A program made the translations under genes and the position numbers. Under the pieces are notes generated by a model. That model was not told where the DNA came from. It did not search any database and worked only from the letters and a program-made list of their open reading frames with translations. Positions 12,128 to 22,751 of a stretch of DNA of 64,000 nt are shown here, piece after piece; the first letter of the stretch is position 1; the number at the start of each line of letters is the position of its first letter. Source of the stretch: Aspergillus flavus (taxonomy: Eukaryota; Ascomycota; Eurotiomycetes; Eurotiales; Aspergillaceae); assembly GCF_009017415.1 (NCBI RefSeq), contig NC_092407.1, forward strand, positions 2,046,001 through 2,110,000, written 5' to 3'.

Positions 12128-13024
12128 ATCAATAAATAACGTCAATTCCTTGTTTCCTGTAATTTTCTTGCCTTCTATCCACAGCACCTGTACCTCTAGA
12201 TGTTCTCTTGCGTCGTTAGACCTCAATACTAGAACCTTCCCTTTGTCTCGTTACTGTGTTGTCTACGAGATTGTACGCAACGATGTGTGTCAAGCTTTAT
12301 ATTTTGCATGTCCGACATGCTGAGACTACTCTAGAGTGATGCTGACGAGTGAAGAGGGCATGCATGCATGGGTAGTAAGTGGTGCTACTCCACCCTAAAC
12401 CCATGATATTTCACCATCACCATCTCCTACTGTCATGGTTCAGGTCCGGGGACAGTTTCCTCGTCTGTCATAGTAAGCTACTTCAAACATCATACTTAGC
12501 CAAGTTGTCCCTATCTATGCATAGGCAGCGGTGTCATTATGAGTGAAAGAGAGAATAGCAGGGTTTGTTGTTGAAATATATTCCTAGTTTGACACTTCTA
12601 TATATGAGGTCTTGTGGCGGGAAGAACGTGAGAGACTAATTTGAAAGGAACATCCATATTAGTAGCATTCGGCCATGCTAGAAAGTGTTCAAAAGAGGAA
12701 TTATTCCAGAATTAAAAATAGCTGTCCCAGGCACTTCCTCACAATGACGCACTATACCCGTTACAGGAATCCGTCGTCACGGCCCGGGAAAGGTATGGGG
12801 TAGATACAATACAGTACAACTTACTTAAAAGTGATCGTCGCTATTTACCTCGATAATGAAAGGGGCCTTCAAATCCTTCAACTTCATCGTGTCGCCAGTT
12901 TCTCTTCAATAGAATATGATAGACCATCGGTATTGACCTTGATGGTCCTCATGAGTCCCTCGATAACCGTCACATACCCCCTTTTCTATCGGCCGGGACC
13001 GAACAACACTCCGTTTTGGCTCTG
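12128..13024. other. intergenic between mic60 and the 1228-residue gene
   Basis: About 900 bases between two plus-strand genes. It contains a TGCATGCATG palindromic run near 12358 and no convincing open frame. Expected content is the mic60 3' untranslated region and the promoter of the next gene. Confidence 0.5.
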
Positions 13025-16000
13025 ATGTCGCAGAGGACCGATGCATCGCCTACGCCACCAAACCCTCTCCCTAGAGTGGACGAGAAACCGCTTAGATCTG
13101 GCTCGTGGCGCTCTTCTCGTCGAGTGGAATCCAACGACAAACCTGACCGGCAAAGGAGCTTGCGAATGAGCGAAGGACGAGAGAGTGGGGAGCTGGAAGG
13201 CAGCACACTTGGTAGCAGCTCCCGCGACGGGGAGAAGGGAGTCCGAGGATCCCGACGAACACACAGCTCAGGAGGTTTCCTACTAGACTCTTCATTCCTA
13301 CCCCGATCAAGCAGCCTCCGACATAGTTATCATCGCGCCCATCACTCGGAATCGGAACAAAGGGAGAAGCGTGGAACACCGCCCAATTCGGAGATTGTGG
13401 TACCCAAGAGGCGATCGCGATTTCCTTGGAGCCGCCACAAAGAGTCGACGAAGGAATCTCAACAAGCAGCCCCGGAGATAGAAGCTTCCCAAGCAAACTC
13501 TGGTCCGTTACATTCACAACAAGATGTAACACCCGAGCCGTCACAGACTACGGAAGCGGGAAGCGAGGCTCCCCTAGGCCTTGATAGGGACTCATTACAA
13601 ATTGTCAATCTAGCATTGAATCTGAGCGAATCTAGAAGAGTAAGTAGCCATGGTCGAGTGCCTTCCGGTCGCGTTGCGGGAGGAAGATGGGCCGCGTCGG
13701 CAGGCCAGCCTTCTGTTTCACCGAGTGAAAGCCGTGCACCTATTGCACTGGGCAGTCAAAATGACGGCCCTTATCCACGTCACAGCCTTATCCAGATGCC
13801 CGTTGATGATCGCTCGAAGCTTTTGGGCGCCTCAAATGCGGACCAAGCTGTACATGCTCCATCTTCTGTCTTAAATCTGCTGCCCGATTCTGCCAATTCA
13901 AACTCCCTGCCACACGTGTTCTCGGACGGCACGCTTACTCGAGCTGAGAAGGCCCGGCGACATTTCGAGCTCTTCTCAGAGTATCTTCGATTGCTTCCTT
14001 CGCTTTCTCCCCTGAAACCGTACGAGGCACACGCGGATCCTGATTCTACTCCAGCGGGTGCTGGCGTCATCCTTCAAGGTCGCTCGTACAACCCTCTTCA
14101 ATCCATCCGAAACCGCAAAGTTAGATTCCGCGAGCGATGTCCCATCGATACGGAAGCAGAAGGTTGGACTAATGTTGGCAAAGTTCATGAATGGGTCGAC
14201 TCGATCAAGGGCCAATACAATCAACAAGACCATAGCGCTTTCGAATGCTTGAAGCTCCCACCTTTTCATCAAGGCTCGAAGGACCTGTCACATAAAGATC
14301 CGGGGGATGATGAGATTATAGCAGCTTCTCCTTCCTCCAGTCTGAGGCGAGCCAGTCGTGCGAGCAGCGTAAAGGCTCGCAGACCAAAATCTGATTGGAT
14401 GATCTCCCCGCCAGAACTGTTGGCTGATGTCGCATGGGTCGAGGATATACAAAACAAAAGCAAGATTATAGATAAAGATGGGAATAATTTATACCCCGAT
14501 CCTGCAATGTTGGTCCCATCTGATGCCCTCAAAACCAAAACTAGGAGCCTTCAAGAAGAGCTCCCATCCAGGCGTGAGTCGGTAGACACAGACCAGTCGA
14601 CCTCCCGCACTTCTTTATCGGACGCTCATCCTGGGCTGACACCCGAGTTCAAACGGATTGGACGGGGGAGACGGCGGCATAGATTTCAAGGCCCTTCTCA
14701 TATCGTTCGCAGCAGTGCTGGAAGACACAAATTACGAAGACGATCAAGCAGCTCCTCGAGTGCTTCAAGCCGAGATGGCAAGCAATATTGGAAATACCAG
14801 GGAGAAAGCGCGGTATCCCCCAAGAGGTCTACTTCGCTAAGGCCTGAACCATCAAGAACAAAAGGATATACCGTCCCACCAGATGAAGAGAGTTCTCTAG
14901 ATATGAAAACTAGGTCGCCACAGAGCTCAGGTTTTCAACGATCTTGGAAAACTCCCGATCGTATTAAATCCCAAGACCAAAGAGAATCTATATCCTCAGC
15001 ACCAAGTGCGGATGACCGCTATGACCGTCTAACATCCTCTGACGGAAAGTTGCCGCTTACTCCTATTCAACCCACGTTTTTTCCGAGTATTGCATCCAAT
15101 TTATCACCTCCATCAAGCCGGTCACCATCTCCGTCGAAAGGACGGTTTCCACGTGCTATTATTCCCCGTCGGGAGAGAAGCAAGAGCAACTCACGACCTA
15201 AAGACGCCGTCGACAATAGTTCCCTGGAATCAGAGATAGTACGTAACAACAGTTTATCGGAATACACAGAGGGCTTGCCTCGCACTGGCAGACTAGAGCC
15301 GAGCCCACTTCCAGATCAAGTTCCCTCTACGCATCAGGATGGCCGGGTAAGGTCGAGCCAGCAAGCACGGAAAGGGCTGGCACAGCATGAGTCCAAACTC
15401 CGTGGAATCTTCAAAGGCCCTGGGAAGATCGCGGAAAAAGTTGGTAATGAGGTGTCAAAAATGGGTGGTCTTATTCTAAAGAAAGATTCCTTGGCACATT
15501 CGCGACAATCTTCTTTTGAATCACACGTCACGTCTGACGACGAGAATGTTCTAATAGATGCCGATGAAACAAAAGGTGATAGGACCCCTGATATCAAGGT
15601 CCCATTGCGCCGTCTCCCTACCTTTTCTGAAGACTACAGTCTGGCGGTTCGTAGGGAGTCAGAAAAAGCAGCTGGGAAAAGTTACATATCTGCGTCGTCA
15701 TCCTTTACATCTCCCCCCCGCCAGGGTGATCAGCCTGAGGGCCATAGAAGATCTGATTTAGGTAGTCCTCAAAAGGATTTCTCAGAGTCAGAGATGAAGA
15801 GCGCGAGGGAAACTGACAACAAAAACGAGGTTTTATCGATATCTCAGCAGAAGAGGCCCGACGGCCGCAAAAAGCTTGAGAAGGTTCCGACTTTTGGCCC
15901 CGAGCTACATACTATCCGAGAACAAATCAAGAAAGGCCGAATTAAGGATCCGTCTGTGCCATACAGTCTTACTCGGCCACCGATCACGGGCCTTGCACAG

Positions 16001-16711
16001 GCAAAGGCATCCCATGAACCGTCCTCTCGTGAAAGGCGTTCTACGCCATCCAGCCAGTCCAGAAGCTGGAGTATCTCTGAGCGCAGTGTTTCGACTTCGA
16101 TGGAATCCGGAGTCCCGGCAAAACGTGAAGTCGAGCGTACCCGTGCGCTCCTTCTTTCTTCAGGTATCAAGGCGCGAGAGATCACTCGTCGGGCTCATAC
16201 TGTACGAAGTCCTCCGCCTGAGTTTGTTCGACGCGCGTTTGGCTCCGACACTCCAGTTCCGGAAGTGCCTCGGTCGCATGAGTTCGATCTTGCTGTTCAA
16301 GCCTTGGTCAAGAGGTTTGAGAAATCAGAGGAGCTCTTCAAGCGATCAATGGATGGTTACCCTGGTGCTAAAACATCAGCCCTGAGATCTCACCTCGGCG
16401 CACTTGAAGATCTCGTCAACAATTCTCTCAATCCACGTGTGCGGGCTGCCGCACAAGATGCGGAAGATTTGAGCATTCAACTCAATACGACCAGCACGCT
16501 CGCGGTGAAACAGCTGAGCGACACCCTCGACAAAGGCATCCGGAGGCGCCATCGTCGGTTACGCTGGATACGACGTACCGGATTTGTGATGCTCGAATGG
16601 GCCCTTGTTGGAATATTGTGGTGGGTATGGTTGATCGTCATGGCTTTCAAGGTTTTCCGGGGTGTTTTCCGAGGCGTAATATCTGGTGTTAGGTGGGTCC
16701 TCTGGCTGTGA
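13025..16711 (+). CDS. unrecognised 1228-residue disordered protein with C-terminal membrane hairpin
   Basis: Family not recognised. One uninterrupted frame with no introns, unusual for this window. Residues 1 to about 1080 are Ser/Arg/Pro/Glu-rich and look disordered, with many RRxS and SP sites suited to phosphorylation. A few ordered-looking islands stand out: EKARRHFELFSEYLRLLP, KVRFRERCPIDTEAEGW and MISPPELLADVAWVEDI. A helical, probably coiled-coil segment (around LVKRFEKSEELFKRSM to LSDTLDKGIRRRHRRLR) leads into a basic patch and two closely spaced hydrophobic stretches, MLEWALVGILWWVWLIVMAF and VFRGVISGVRWVLWL, at the very end. This suggests a tail-anchored ER or nuclear-envelope scaffold (inference). 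The first ATG is 13025. Confidence 0.88.
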   Translation: MSQRTDASPTPPNPLPRVDEKPLRSGSWRSSRRVESNDKPDRQRSLRMSEGRESGELEGSTLGSSSRDGEKGVRGSRRTHSSGGFLLDSSFLPRSSSLRHSYHRAHHSESEQREKRGTPPNSEIVVPKRRSRFPWSRHKESTKESQQAAPEIEASQANSGPLHSQQDVTPEPSQTTEAGSEAPLGLDRDSLQIVNLALNLSESRRVSSHGRVPSGRVAGGRWAASAGQPSVSPSESRAPIALGSQNDGPYPRHSLIQMPVDDRSKLLGASNADQAVHAPSSVLNLLPDSANSNSLPHVFSDGTLTRAEKARRHFELFSEYLRLLPSLSPLKPYEAHADPDSTPAGAGVILQGRSYNPLQSIRNRKVRFRERCPIDTEAEGWTNVGKVHEWVDSIKGQYNQQDHSAFECLKLPPFHQGSKDLSHKDPGDDEIIAASPSSSLRRASRASSVKARRPKSDWMISPPELLADVAWVEDIQNKSKIIDKDGNNLYPDPAMLVPSDALKTKTRSLQEELPSRRESVDTDQSTSRTSLSDAHPGLTPEFKRIGRGRRRHRFQGPSHIVRSSAGRHKLRRRSSSSSSASSRDGKQYWKYQGESAVSPKRSTSLRPEPSRTKGYTVPPDEESSLDMKTRSPQSSGFQRSWKTPDRIKSQDQRESISSAPSADDRYDRLTSSDGKLPLTPIQPTFFPSIASNLSPPSSRSPSPSKGRFPRAIIPRRERSKSNSRPKDAVDNSSLESEIVRNNSLSEYTEGLPRTGRLEPSPLPDQVPSTHQDGRVRSSQQARKGLAQHESKLRGIFKGPGKIAEKVGNEVSKMGGLILKKDSLAHSRQSSFESHVTSDDENVLIDADETKGDRTPDIKVPLRRLPTFSEDYSLAVRRESEKAAGKSYISASSSFTSPPRQGDQPEGHRRSDLGSPQKDFSESEMKSARETDNKNEVLSISQQKRPDGRKKLEKVPTFGPELHTIREQIKKGRIKDPSVPYSLTRPPITGLAQAKASHEPSSRERRSTPSSQSRSWSISERSVSTSMESGVPAKREVERTRALLLSSGIKAREITRRAHTVRSPPPEFVRRAFGSDTPVPEVPRSHEFDLAVQALVKRFEKSEELFKRSMDGYPGAKTSALRSHLGALEDLVNNSLNPRVRAAAQDAEDLSIQLNTTSTLAVKQLSDTLDKGIRRRHRRLRWIRRTGFVMLEWALVGILWWVWLIVMAFKVFRGVFRGVISGVRWVLWL

Positions 16712-17517
16712 TGGGTTTTGTTACTGTTTAAGGATTTTTCTTTCTTTTTTGAACTTGGTGTTTTCATTTATTTTTCCAGCCATCTCTATATACCCCTTTC
16801 CTTGAGACTGCTTTGCTCCTTGTAACCGCAACTGATACCTGATACACTGTTCCTTTCTCACCCCATGTTTTAGTACATATTTACTTACTTTGTTTAATCC
16901 AACAACATTTGTACGTACCTCTTTGCGGGCGTTGATAGATTTCGCTACCATACTGCACATTGACGGTCTCATCACTTGATCATCAGTAATAAGGCAACCA
17001 TACAGCCTTTCTCCTTAGGGGATCACCAGGTTTCGATAGACGTAAAACCTTCTACAGACAAAGAATCCTTGTTGTAACCTTCTAATCCGACAATGACCGA
17101 AATCCGGCACATATACAATGCCGAGAGACAAGTATCACCCGCATTGCTTTCATGCTTGCACGGCACCATTCACATGAACAATAAAAGCAACTCCGAAACA
17201 TTGTGCGAGGTTTCCCAATGGGCCAATTTAGAGGACTAGTAAGGAGCCATTCTCCTAGTCAAAGGCCTTTCATAGATCTGAGACGACGACTAGATCTCCA
17301 CAATGAGATTCTATAGATCATTTGATATTTGCAGCATGTGTATAAGTTCGTTCCGCTAAGGTATAAAGCACGGTCATGGCACATCACTACCATGGTTTTC
17401 CTCAGAGAACACTATCATCTTGGCGTGTATGCTTCATTTAGCATCGCCTACATCTTTTCGAACAGTTACTGTTATCTGGTCTTGTCTCACGGCAAGGTAT
17501 GAGAGGCGTCAAACTCG
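16712..17517. other. intergenic
   Basis: T-rich 3' flank of the preceding gene (16720-16960), then unremarkable sequence. Nothing with coding character is seen. Confidence 0.5.
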
Positions 17518-17940
17518 ATGTGCTTTATTCTGAGATGTCGCAATGCCAAAAAAGCAAAACAATATCAACGTAATACAACGCCGCTATCAGAGGGCTCAGT
17601 GGACTCCGTGGACACCACCGAGACATTTATATTTTCCCAAGAGCCAGTCAATGGCGAGAGTGGAGAAGTAACTGGCCAAAAGGCGACGGATGTGCGCTGG
17701 CCATTCTTCGAGTCTGGTGCGAAGTTTGAAGAAGCGATTAGCGAATGCTCTAAAGCCGACCAAGAGCATAGGCAACAACCAGGAACAAAGGAAATCGAGA
17801 GCTGGCGAGAAACCATGGAAGAGTCAGAACATGATGCTAGTAAGAATAACAAATTAGTGAAAAGCCGGCGTGCTGAGTCTGCACGTCGGAAAGATCTAGA
17901 CCGACCAGGAAGCTGTGAGGTATTGGTATGCGAACGCTAG
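17518..17940 (+). CDS. possible small hypothetical protein, 140 residues
   Basis: An ATG-started frame of 140 codons in otherwise gene-poor DNA. The product opens MCFILRCRNAKKAKQYQR, a short hydrophobic/basic start that could be the cytosolic edge of a membrane segment, and continues as a Glu/Lys/Ser-rich hydrophilic chain with high predicted disorder. No domain is recognised and no upstream exon joined in frame convincingly. It may be the last exon of a longer gene, a lineage-specific gene, or chance. Confidence 0.3.
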   Translation: MCFILRCRNAKKAKQYQRNTTPLSEGSVDSVDTTETFIFSQEPVNGESGEVTGQKATDVRWPFFESGAKFEEAISECSKADQEHRQQPGTKEIESWRETMEESEHDASKNNKLVKSRRAESARRKDLDRPGSCEVLVCER

Positions 17941-20050
17941 TGAAGAACAAGCCAGGCGGTAGCACAGTGGGATCAGGGACCCATTGTGCTTAGTTGCTGA
18001 GGTAGTTTTATCCATCTATCAATCCAAATCATATACCTTCCAGAGAGCTTGTTATATTTTGAGTTATGTCGTTTTCATATGTCGCTTGTAGGGTGGTCTT
18101 TATCAGCTTTCTAGTGACGAGGGCAATTTGTGCCCATCAATGGATACATGGATAGCTGGAATCCCCGTATGACCAACTACCTATATGAATGGGAAAAGGA
18201 GTTGGCCGGTGGTTAGTGGCCCCTGTTTTTCACGTAGTGAAGTAGCAGGGAGCCATATATGAGCTTTGCATAATTGCCCTCGTTAAGTAGCTATATTTTT
18301 CTAACTTGACCGCATCTGGCTCATATGGCTTTCAACTGAATATATTCGTTCTCGCTCTCCCTTGCCTTTAATACAACGTCGTTCCACCGTAGAAGAGTAA
18401 TGGACACTCTATCGACTATCAATCGAGTGACATCGTCGTATTGTGCTAATACGTTCGAATTAGAGAGAGCTCCACCCATGCAGCCATATCATGATAGGTC
18501 GAGATCGAATAGCGTTGTGTGAAGTTATGCCCTCATCACAGGGCATCAAAAGATATTCGAAGCATCCATGTAGTTTGGGGGAAACATAAGTACTTGAGTG
18601 GGGAAAGCTGTCCCCTCTGCTCCATGTCCGAGCACTTGTATGCCGATAGAAGCAAGGGATTTGCTTTCGAAAGTCGGACTATCGGCTCTCCCCCTGCCAC
18701 TGCAATCTCCGAGTACCACACCGAGCACTCTTCTAGTGCTATCAAGGTATTATCTCCAACCTTCCAGATCGAGTCCATCGAGCCCACGTGCAGCATCACC
18801 GGCTTCTACAGTACTAACCCGTCGTCCATTCCAGGCATGTGTATCTGGTGCAATTTTCTCCGCTCGAGCTCATGTGGACACTTTGGCTGACCTGACGATG
18901 GTGTTTGCAGGAGTACCTCTTATACGTGGTAGAAGGATCAATTGAAGTTTAGTGAAGCATACTCTGGAGTAGCCTGGTGTATTCACTAGTAGATACGATG
19001 CACTGGAAACCTCTGATATCATTCTTCCAAGAAGTGAGATTATCCGTCATACGATACCTGATCACACCTAAGCTGAACCCAAAAAATAGAAGAGAATAGC
19101 AAAAAGACACAAGACCAGAAGGGAAAAGGTGTGGCCTAGCCGGGTATGTGCCCTAAAATGTGATTTGCACAATCGGGATAAGCTGATAAAGTACAGCCTG
19201 CCATTTTCTTAATTTTGGTGGTCTCAAAAGTTGGAAATACATAAAAGAAAAAAAAGTTGCAGTTTGAATAGTGGTTGTCATGTCCAAAGATTCGCAGATG
19301 AGAGGAACTACAGAACACGTGACAGCCCCTCCGGGTGGATTTGCGGATGGAGCTCCAGAGAGGAGCTCCGTAGTGTATCTCCTTCCTGCGCGTAATACAT
19401 TTCCAGTGGACCACCCAGATCATCCAATGATCGAGCACGGAATATAATCTATTACATCGCGGGACCGTTTCCATACCCGAGGCGCAGGCAAGATATCGGC
19501 TTCGACAATGGAGCTGAAAATGATGCAGGCATGGATGAAAGGGGTTAACTCGGAGGGATAGAGTTCACTCCGTTCCTCATGATATGCATCCATTCCTGAC
19601 CCGACGTCCAGAAAATGATCTATGATGGTCTGCCTAAAATCCGAACTCGGACTTGATTCTCAGAGGGTTTGTGATTGGCAATGAGGGAAATATTGGACAA
19701 CCTTTTGATCAAAAATTTAGTTCAAAATCATTTCTTATTATGTTTATTTTTGGGGGAAAAGGGAGGGGATGTCCATGGATCAAAGCAATCCCACCAACGG
19801 GGAGGATCGAGTGCGTCGAGACCTGCAGGGGCGAAGCTGGAACAGCAGGAACCGACATGGATGGACCAAGCAGAATTACAGGATGTGACGCTGCGGTGGC
19901 CACTGGCGGGAAACTTACGGGACGGTATGGATACCCTTCAGATCAGGGAAAAAAGACAAGAGGGGTGATCAAGTTTCTTTCGGGAGATGCCGTAAGCACC
20001 CACCCCGCGAGAACCAAATCAGTCATCATCCTTCTTCAGCTTGGGACACC
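17941..20050. other. gene-poor stretch of about 2.1 kb
   Basis: No frame here is supported. Frames at 18519-18890, 18598-18945, 19136-19474 and 19653-20228 overlap others in different frames or read low-complexity sequence. A direct repeat of GGAGCTCC occurs twice near 19350-19370, and a poly-A run near 20047. The right end is probably promoter of the ornithine decarboxylase gene. Confidence 0.45.
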
Positions 20051-20871
20051 GAATAAAAAAAAAGCCTCTCTTCTTTGCTTGACTCTCTCTCTCCCTCCCT
20101 CTACCCATCATACCCCAATTGCTTCTTCAGGTGAGTGTTTTTTTTCCCCTTTGAGCTTGCCAATACCATCCTTGCCGACGCTCAGTCTCTTCCTGATCTG
20201 GAACCCCTCCCTGTCAATTTCTGCCTGACGGTGTGAGCCCTTTGCCCTAAGTGCGCTTCCACCGAACGCCCCGGCCCTCGAGCATGAAAAAAAAAACTCT
20301 GCACCTGGCCTTCTTCCCCTTTCCCTCTCCCCGCGTCATTAAATCTCTCACTCAAGTCGAGGGTCAGAGCTTCGTTTCCAAACTTGCTGACCGCTGGTTC
20401 TGGTTCTGTTGCGTCAGGTCCCCATTTTCTAGGCCGACTCTGGTCCGCCCGTTACCTGACTTTCCGTCGCACCTACGACTGGCCTTTGGAATCACCTCAA
20501 TTCCAAAGGCTCTAGCTCACCACGGCTCCCGGAGCCTCGTTCGTACATTTCCGTCAAATTGTCTATCCTCGACGTCCCCGCGGCACTCTTAACAACATTC
20601 CACCTCCTGCTGGTTTCCCCCCGTGTGTTCTCGTCCGGCGCGCCATTTATTAACCCGTTGACGCCCTCCCAATTCATCCCCTCGCCCCTTGAGCTGCCGC
20701 ATAGGACTACTCTAAAGGTTCTTCCTCTTGAGGGGGAAGGGTCTAGGAGACTTGGTCCAGTCAACTACGGTTGCGAAAGTTTTCGCCCTCCTTAACACGC
20801 AGTCGCGTAACTCCACTTAATTTTTTTTTTAATCTTCTTATCTTTCACCTTTGTGCATCGTCGCAGCGCAC
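20051..20871 (+). promoter_or_regulatory. ornithine decarboxylase promoter/leader with upstream ORF
   Basis: A dense CT tract at 20060-20105 resembles fungal transcription-start context. At 20131 a perfect donor GTGAGT follows CTTCAG, and acceptors lie just before the start codon (for example ...TCGCAG at 20861-20866), so a leader intron is possible. If it is not spliced, an upstream frame at 20284-20592 (ATG, 102 codons, start MKKKTLHLAFF) lies in the leader. Long leaders that respond to polyamines are known for fungal ornithine decarboxylase (established for Neurospora spe-1); its operation here is inference. Confidence 0.45.
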
Positions 20872-22288
20872 ATGGTTATGGCACCGACTGCGTGTATTCC
20901 TGCTGAGATATGCATGACTAAACATAGTCAAGACAAATCCGACTTTAATTATAATCATAATTTGAGTCAAATCAGCAACAATGGAGGGGATGACCTCTCG
21001 CAATCCAGGTTGGCGGCCAAGGATCTCGTCATGGACGTGTTGAAGAAACGCGCCGGCGAAGTCAACACCGACCGTTGCGCTCCTGGAGACGAGGATGCGT
21101 TCTATGTGGCGGACATGGGCGAGGTCTACCGACAGCATCTACGCTGGAAAATGAACTTGAGCCGCGTTAGGCCTTTCTATGGTAGGTTTGGATCCGGTGC
21201 CGACCACGCGTTCTGATTATCAAGGTACAAGGCTAACGCGCATATCAGCGGTCAAGTGCAACCCGGACCCGGAGATTCTCCGCCTGATGGCCAAGCTTGG
21301 TAACGGCTTCGACTGTGCGTCGAAGGCCGAGATCGACATGGCTCTTGACACCGGCATTGACCCCAGCCGCATTATCTACGCGCAGCCCTGCAAGACCAAG
21401 TCCTACCTGCGCTACGCCGCGCAGATGGGCGTGAAGCAGATGACCTTCGACAATGCCGACGAACTGTACAAGATCAAGGCCTGCTTCCCCGATGCGGAGC
21501 TCTATTTGCGCATTCTGACCGACGACTCCACCAGCCTGTGCCGCCTGAGCATGAAGTTCGGCGCGTCTTTGGACATTGCCCGCCAACTTCTGGAGTTGGC
21601 CCACGAGCTCGAGCTGAAGGTCGTTGGCGTCAGCTTCCACGTCGGCTCGGGCGCGGAAGACCCGACTGCTTTTGTCAAGGCGGTCCAGGATGCTCGGATG
21701 GTGTTTGACCAGGCTGCTGAAATTGGTCACGAACTGCACACCTTGGATGTCGGCGGCGGCTTTAGCGGAGACACATTTGAAAAGTTTGCTGGTGTCCTGA
21801 GTGAGGCATTGGACACGTATTTCCCGCCTCATATTCGTGTTATCGCGGAGCCCGGTCGCTACTACGTCGCGACCGCCTTCACCCTGGCCGCCAATGTGAT
21901 CGCCCGTCGCGACGTGCGGGACCCCGAGGACCCGGCCAACGATGCATACATGATCTATCTGAACGATGGAGTCTACGGGAACTTCTCCAATATCATCTTT
22001 GACCACCAGCATCCGGTGGCCCAGATCCTGACCTGTGCGAATGCCTCGAATGCTGCGACTTCGGCTGGCATCGCCTACTCTATCTGGGGACCCACTTGTG
22101 ATGGCATCGACGTTATCAGCCAACGGATCACCTTGCCTGGTCTGTTGGACGTCGGTGACTGGCTGTTCTTCGAGGAGATGGGGGCCTATACTAAGTGTAG
22201 CGCCACCCGTTTCAACGGCTTCTCCGACAATCACGAGGTGATCTACATCTCGAGCGAAGCCGGTGCTTCTGCTCTCCTCGAGTACTAG
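20872..22288 (+). CDS. spe1: ornithine decarboxylase
   Basis: PLP enzyme making putrescine from ornithine, the committed step of polyamine synthesis, in the cytosol. Two exons, 20872-21181 and 21249-22288, give 449 residues. The 67-base intron (GTAGGT...ATCAG) splits the Ala codon of FYAVKCN, where Lys106 is the PLP lysine. Other family marks are FHVGSG, LDVGGGFSG, EPGRYYV and the active-site cysteine in WGPTCDGID. The first about 60 residues are a non-conserved extension, as in other fungal enzymes. The ATG at 20872 is the first in frame; a second Met two codons later may also serve. Exon 2 has strong GC-rich third positions, which creates a long antisense frame. Confidence 0.95.
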
Positions 22289-22751
22289 TACTTTATACTT
22301 TGGCTCTGTACCTACACCAGTTTTGTAACGGGTTGTTAATGTGGAGGAGAGTACAGAGCTGTTTCTTGGAAACTTGTTTGTGTTGTTCTTGCTGCGGTTT
22401 TTGTTTACATTGTCGTTGATGAAGTAGATTTCGGGATTTGAATTGAGTTTATAGTGTATAGACCCTCCTCACCTACCCTTCCACTCTTCGATCTGCATAG
22501 ATTTAATCGTTCGTTAATACCTTGGATATAGACGAAAGGCGCATCGTTTCAGGTCTATTTTATCCATATAGATTTCTATCTCTTGTTCTTTTGTAACTCG
22601 CGGTCTATCCAGATACCCCTTCATGATCACCATCCCCAGATACATGTACATCATCCATCTCAATTGCATATTATGTTCAATGAACAGTCATCAGCATCGC
22701 GGAAGCCAGCTCCACTTCAAGATCAAAAAAAGAGGAAGATACTACAGCGGT
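22289..22751. other. convergent intergenic region
   Basis: The ornithine decarboxylase and CobW genes converge here, so both 3' untranslated regions are expected in these 463 bases. T-rich sequence occurs on both sides. No coding signal. Confidence 0.5.

Noticed and set aside
18519..18945. Two overlapping plus-strand frames of 115-123 codons
   Set aside because: Different frames over the same DNA, no conserved-looking segment, weak starts.
19653..20228. 191-codon plus-strand frame before the ODC leader
   Set aside because: Low-complexity end reading CT-rich promoter DNA, with an overlapping frame; no domain and no splice support.
21245..22234. 329-codon open frame antisense to ornithine decarboxylase
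   Set aside because: Shadow of the GC-rich third positions of the ODC exon; the sense protein is unambiguous.
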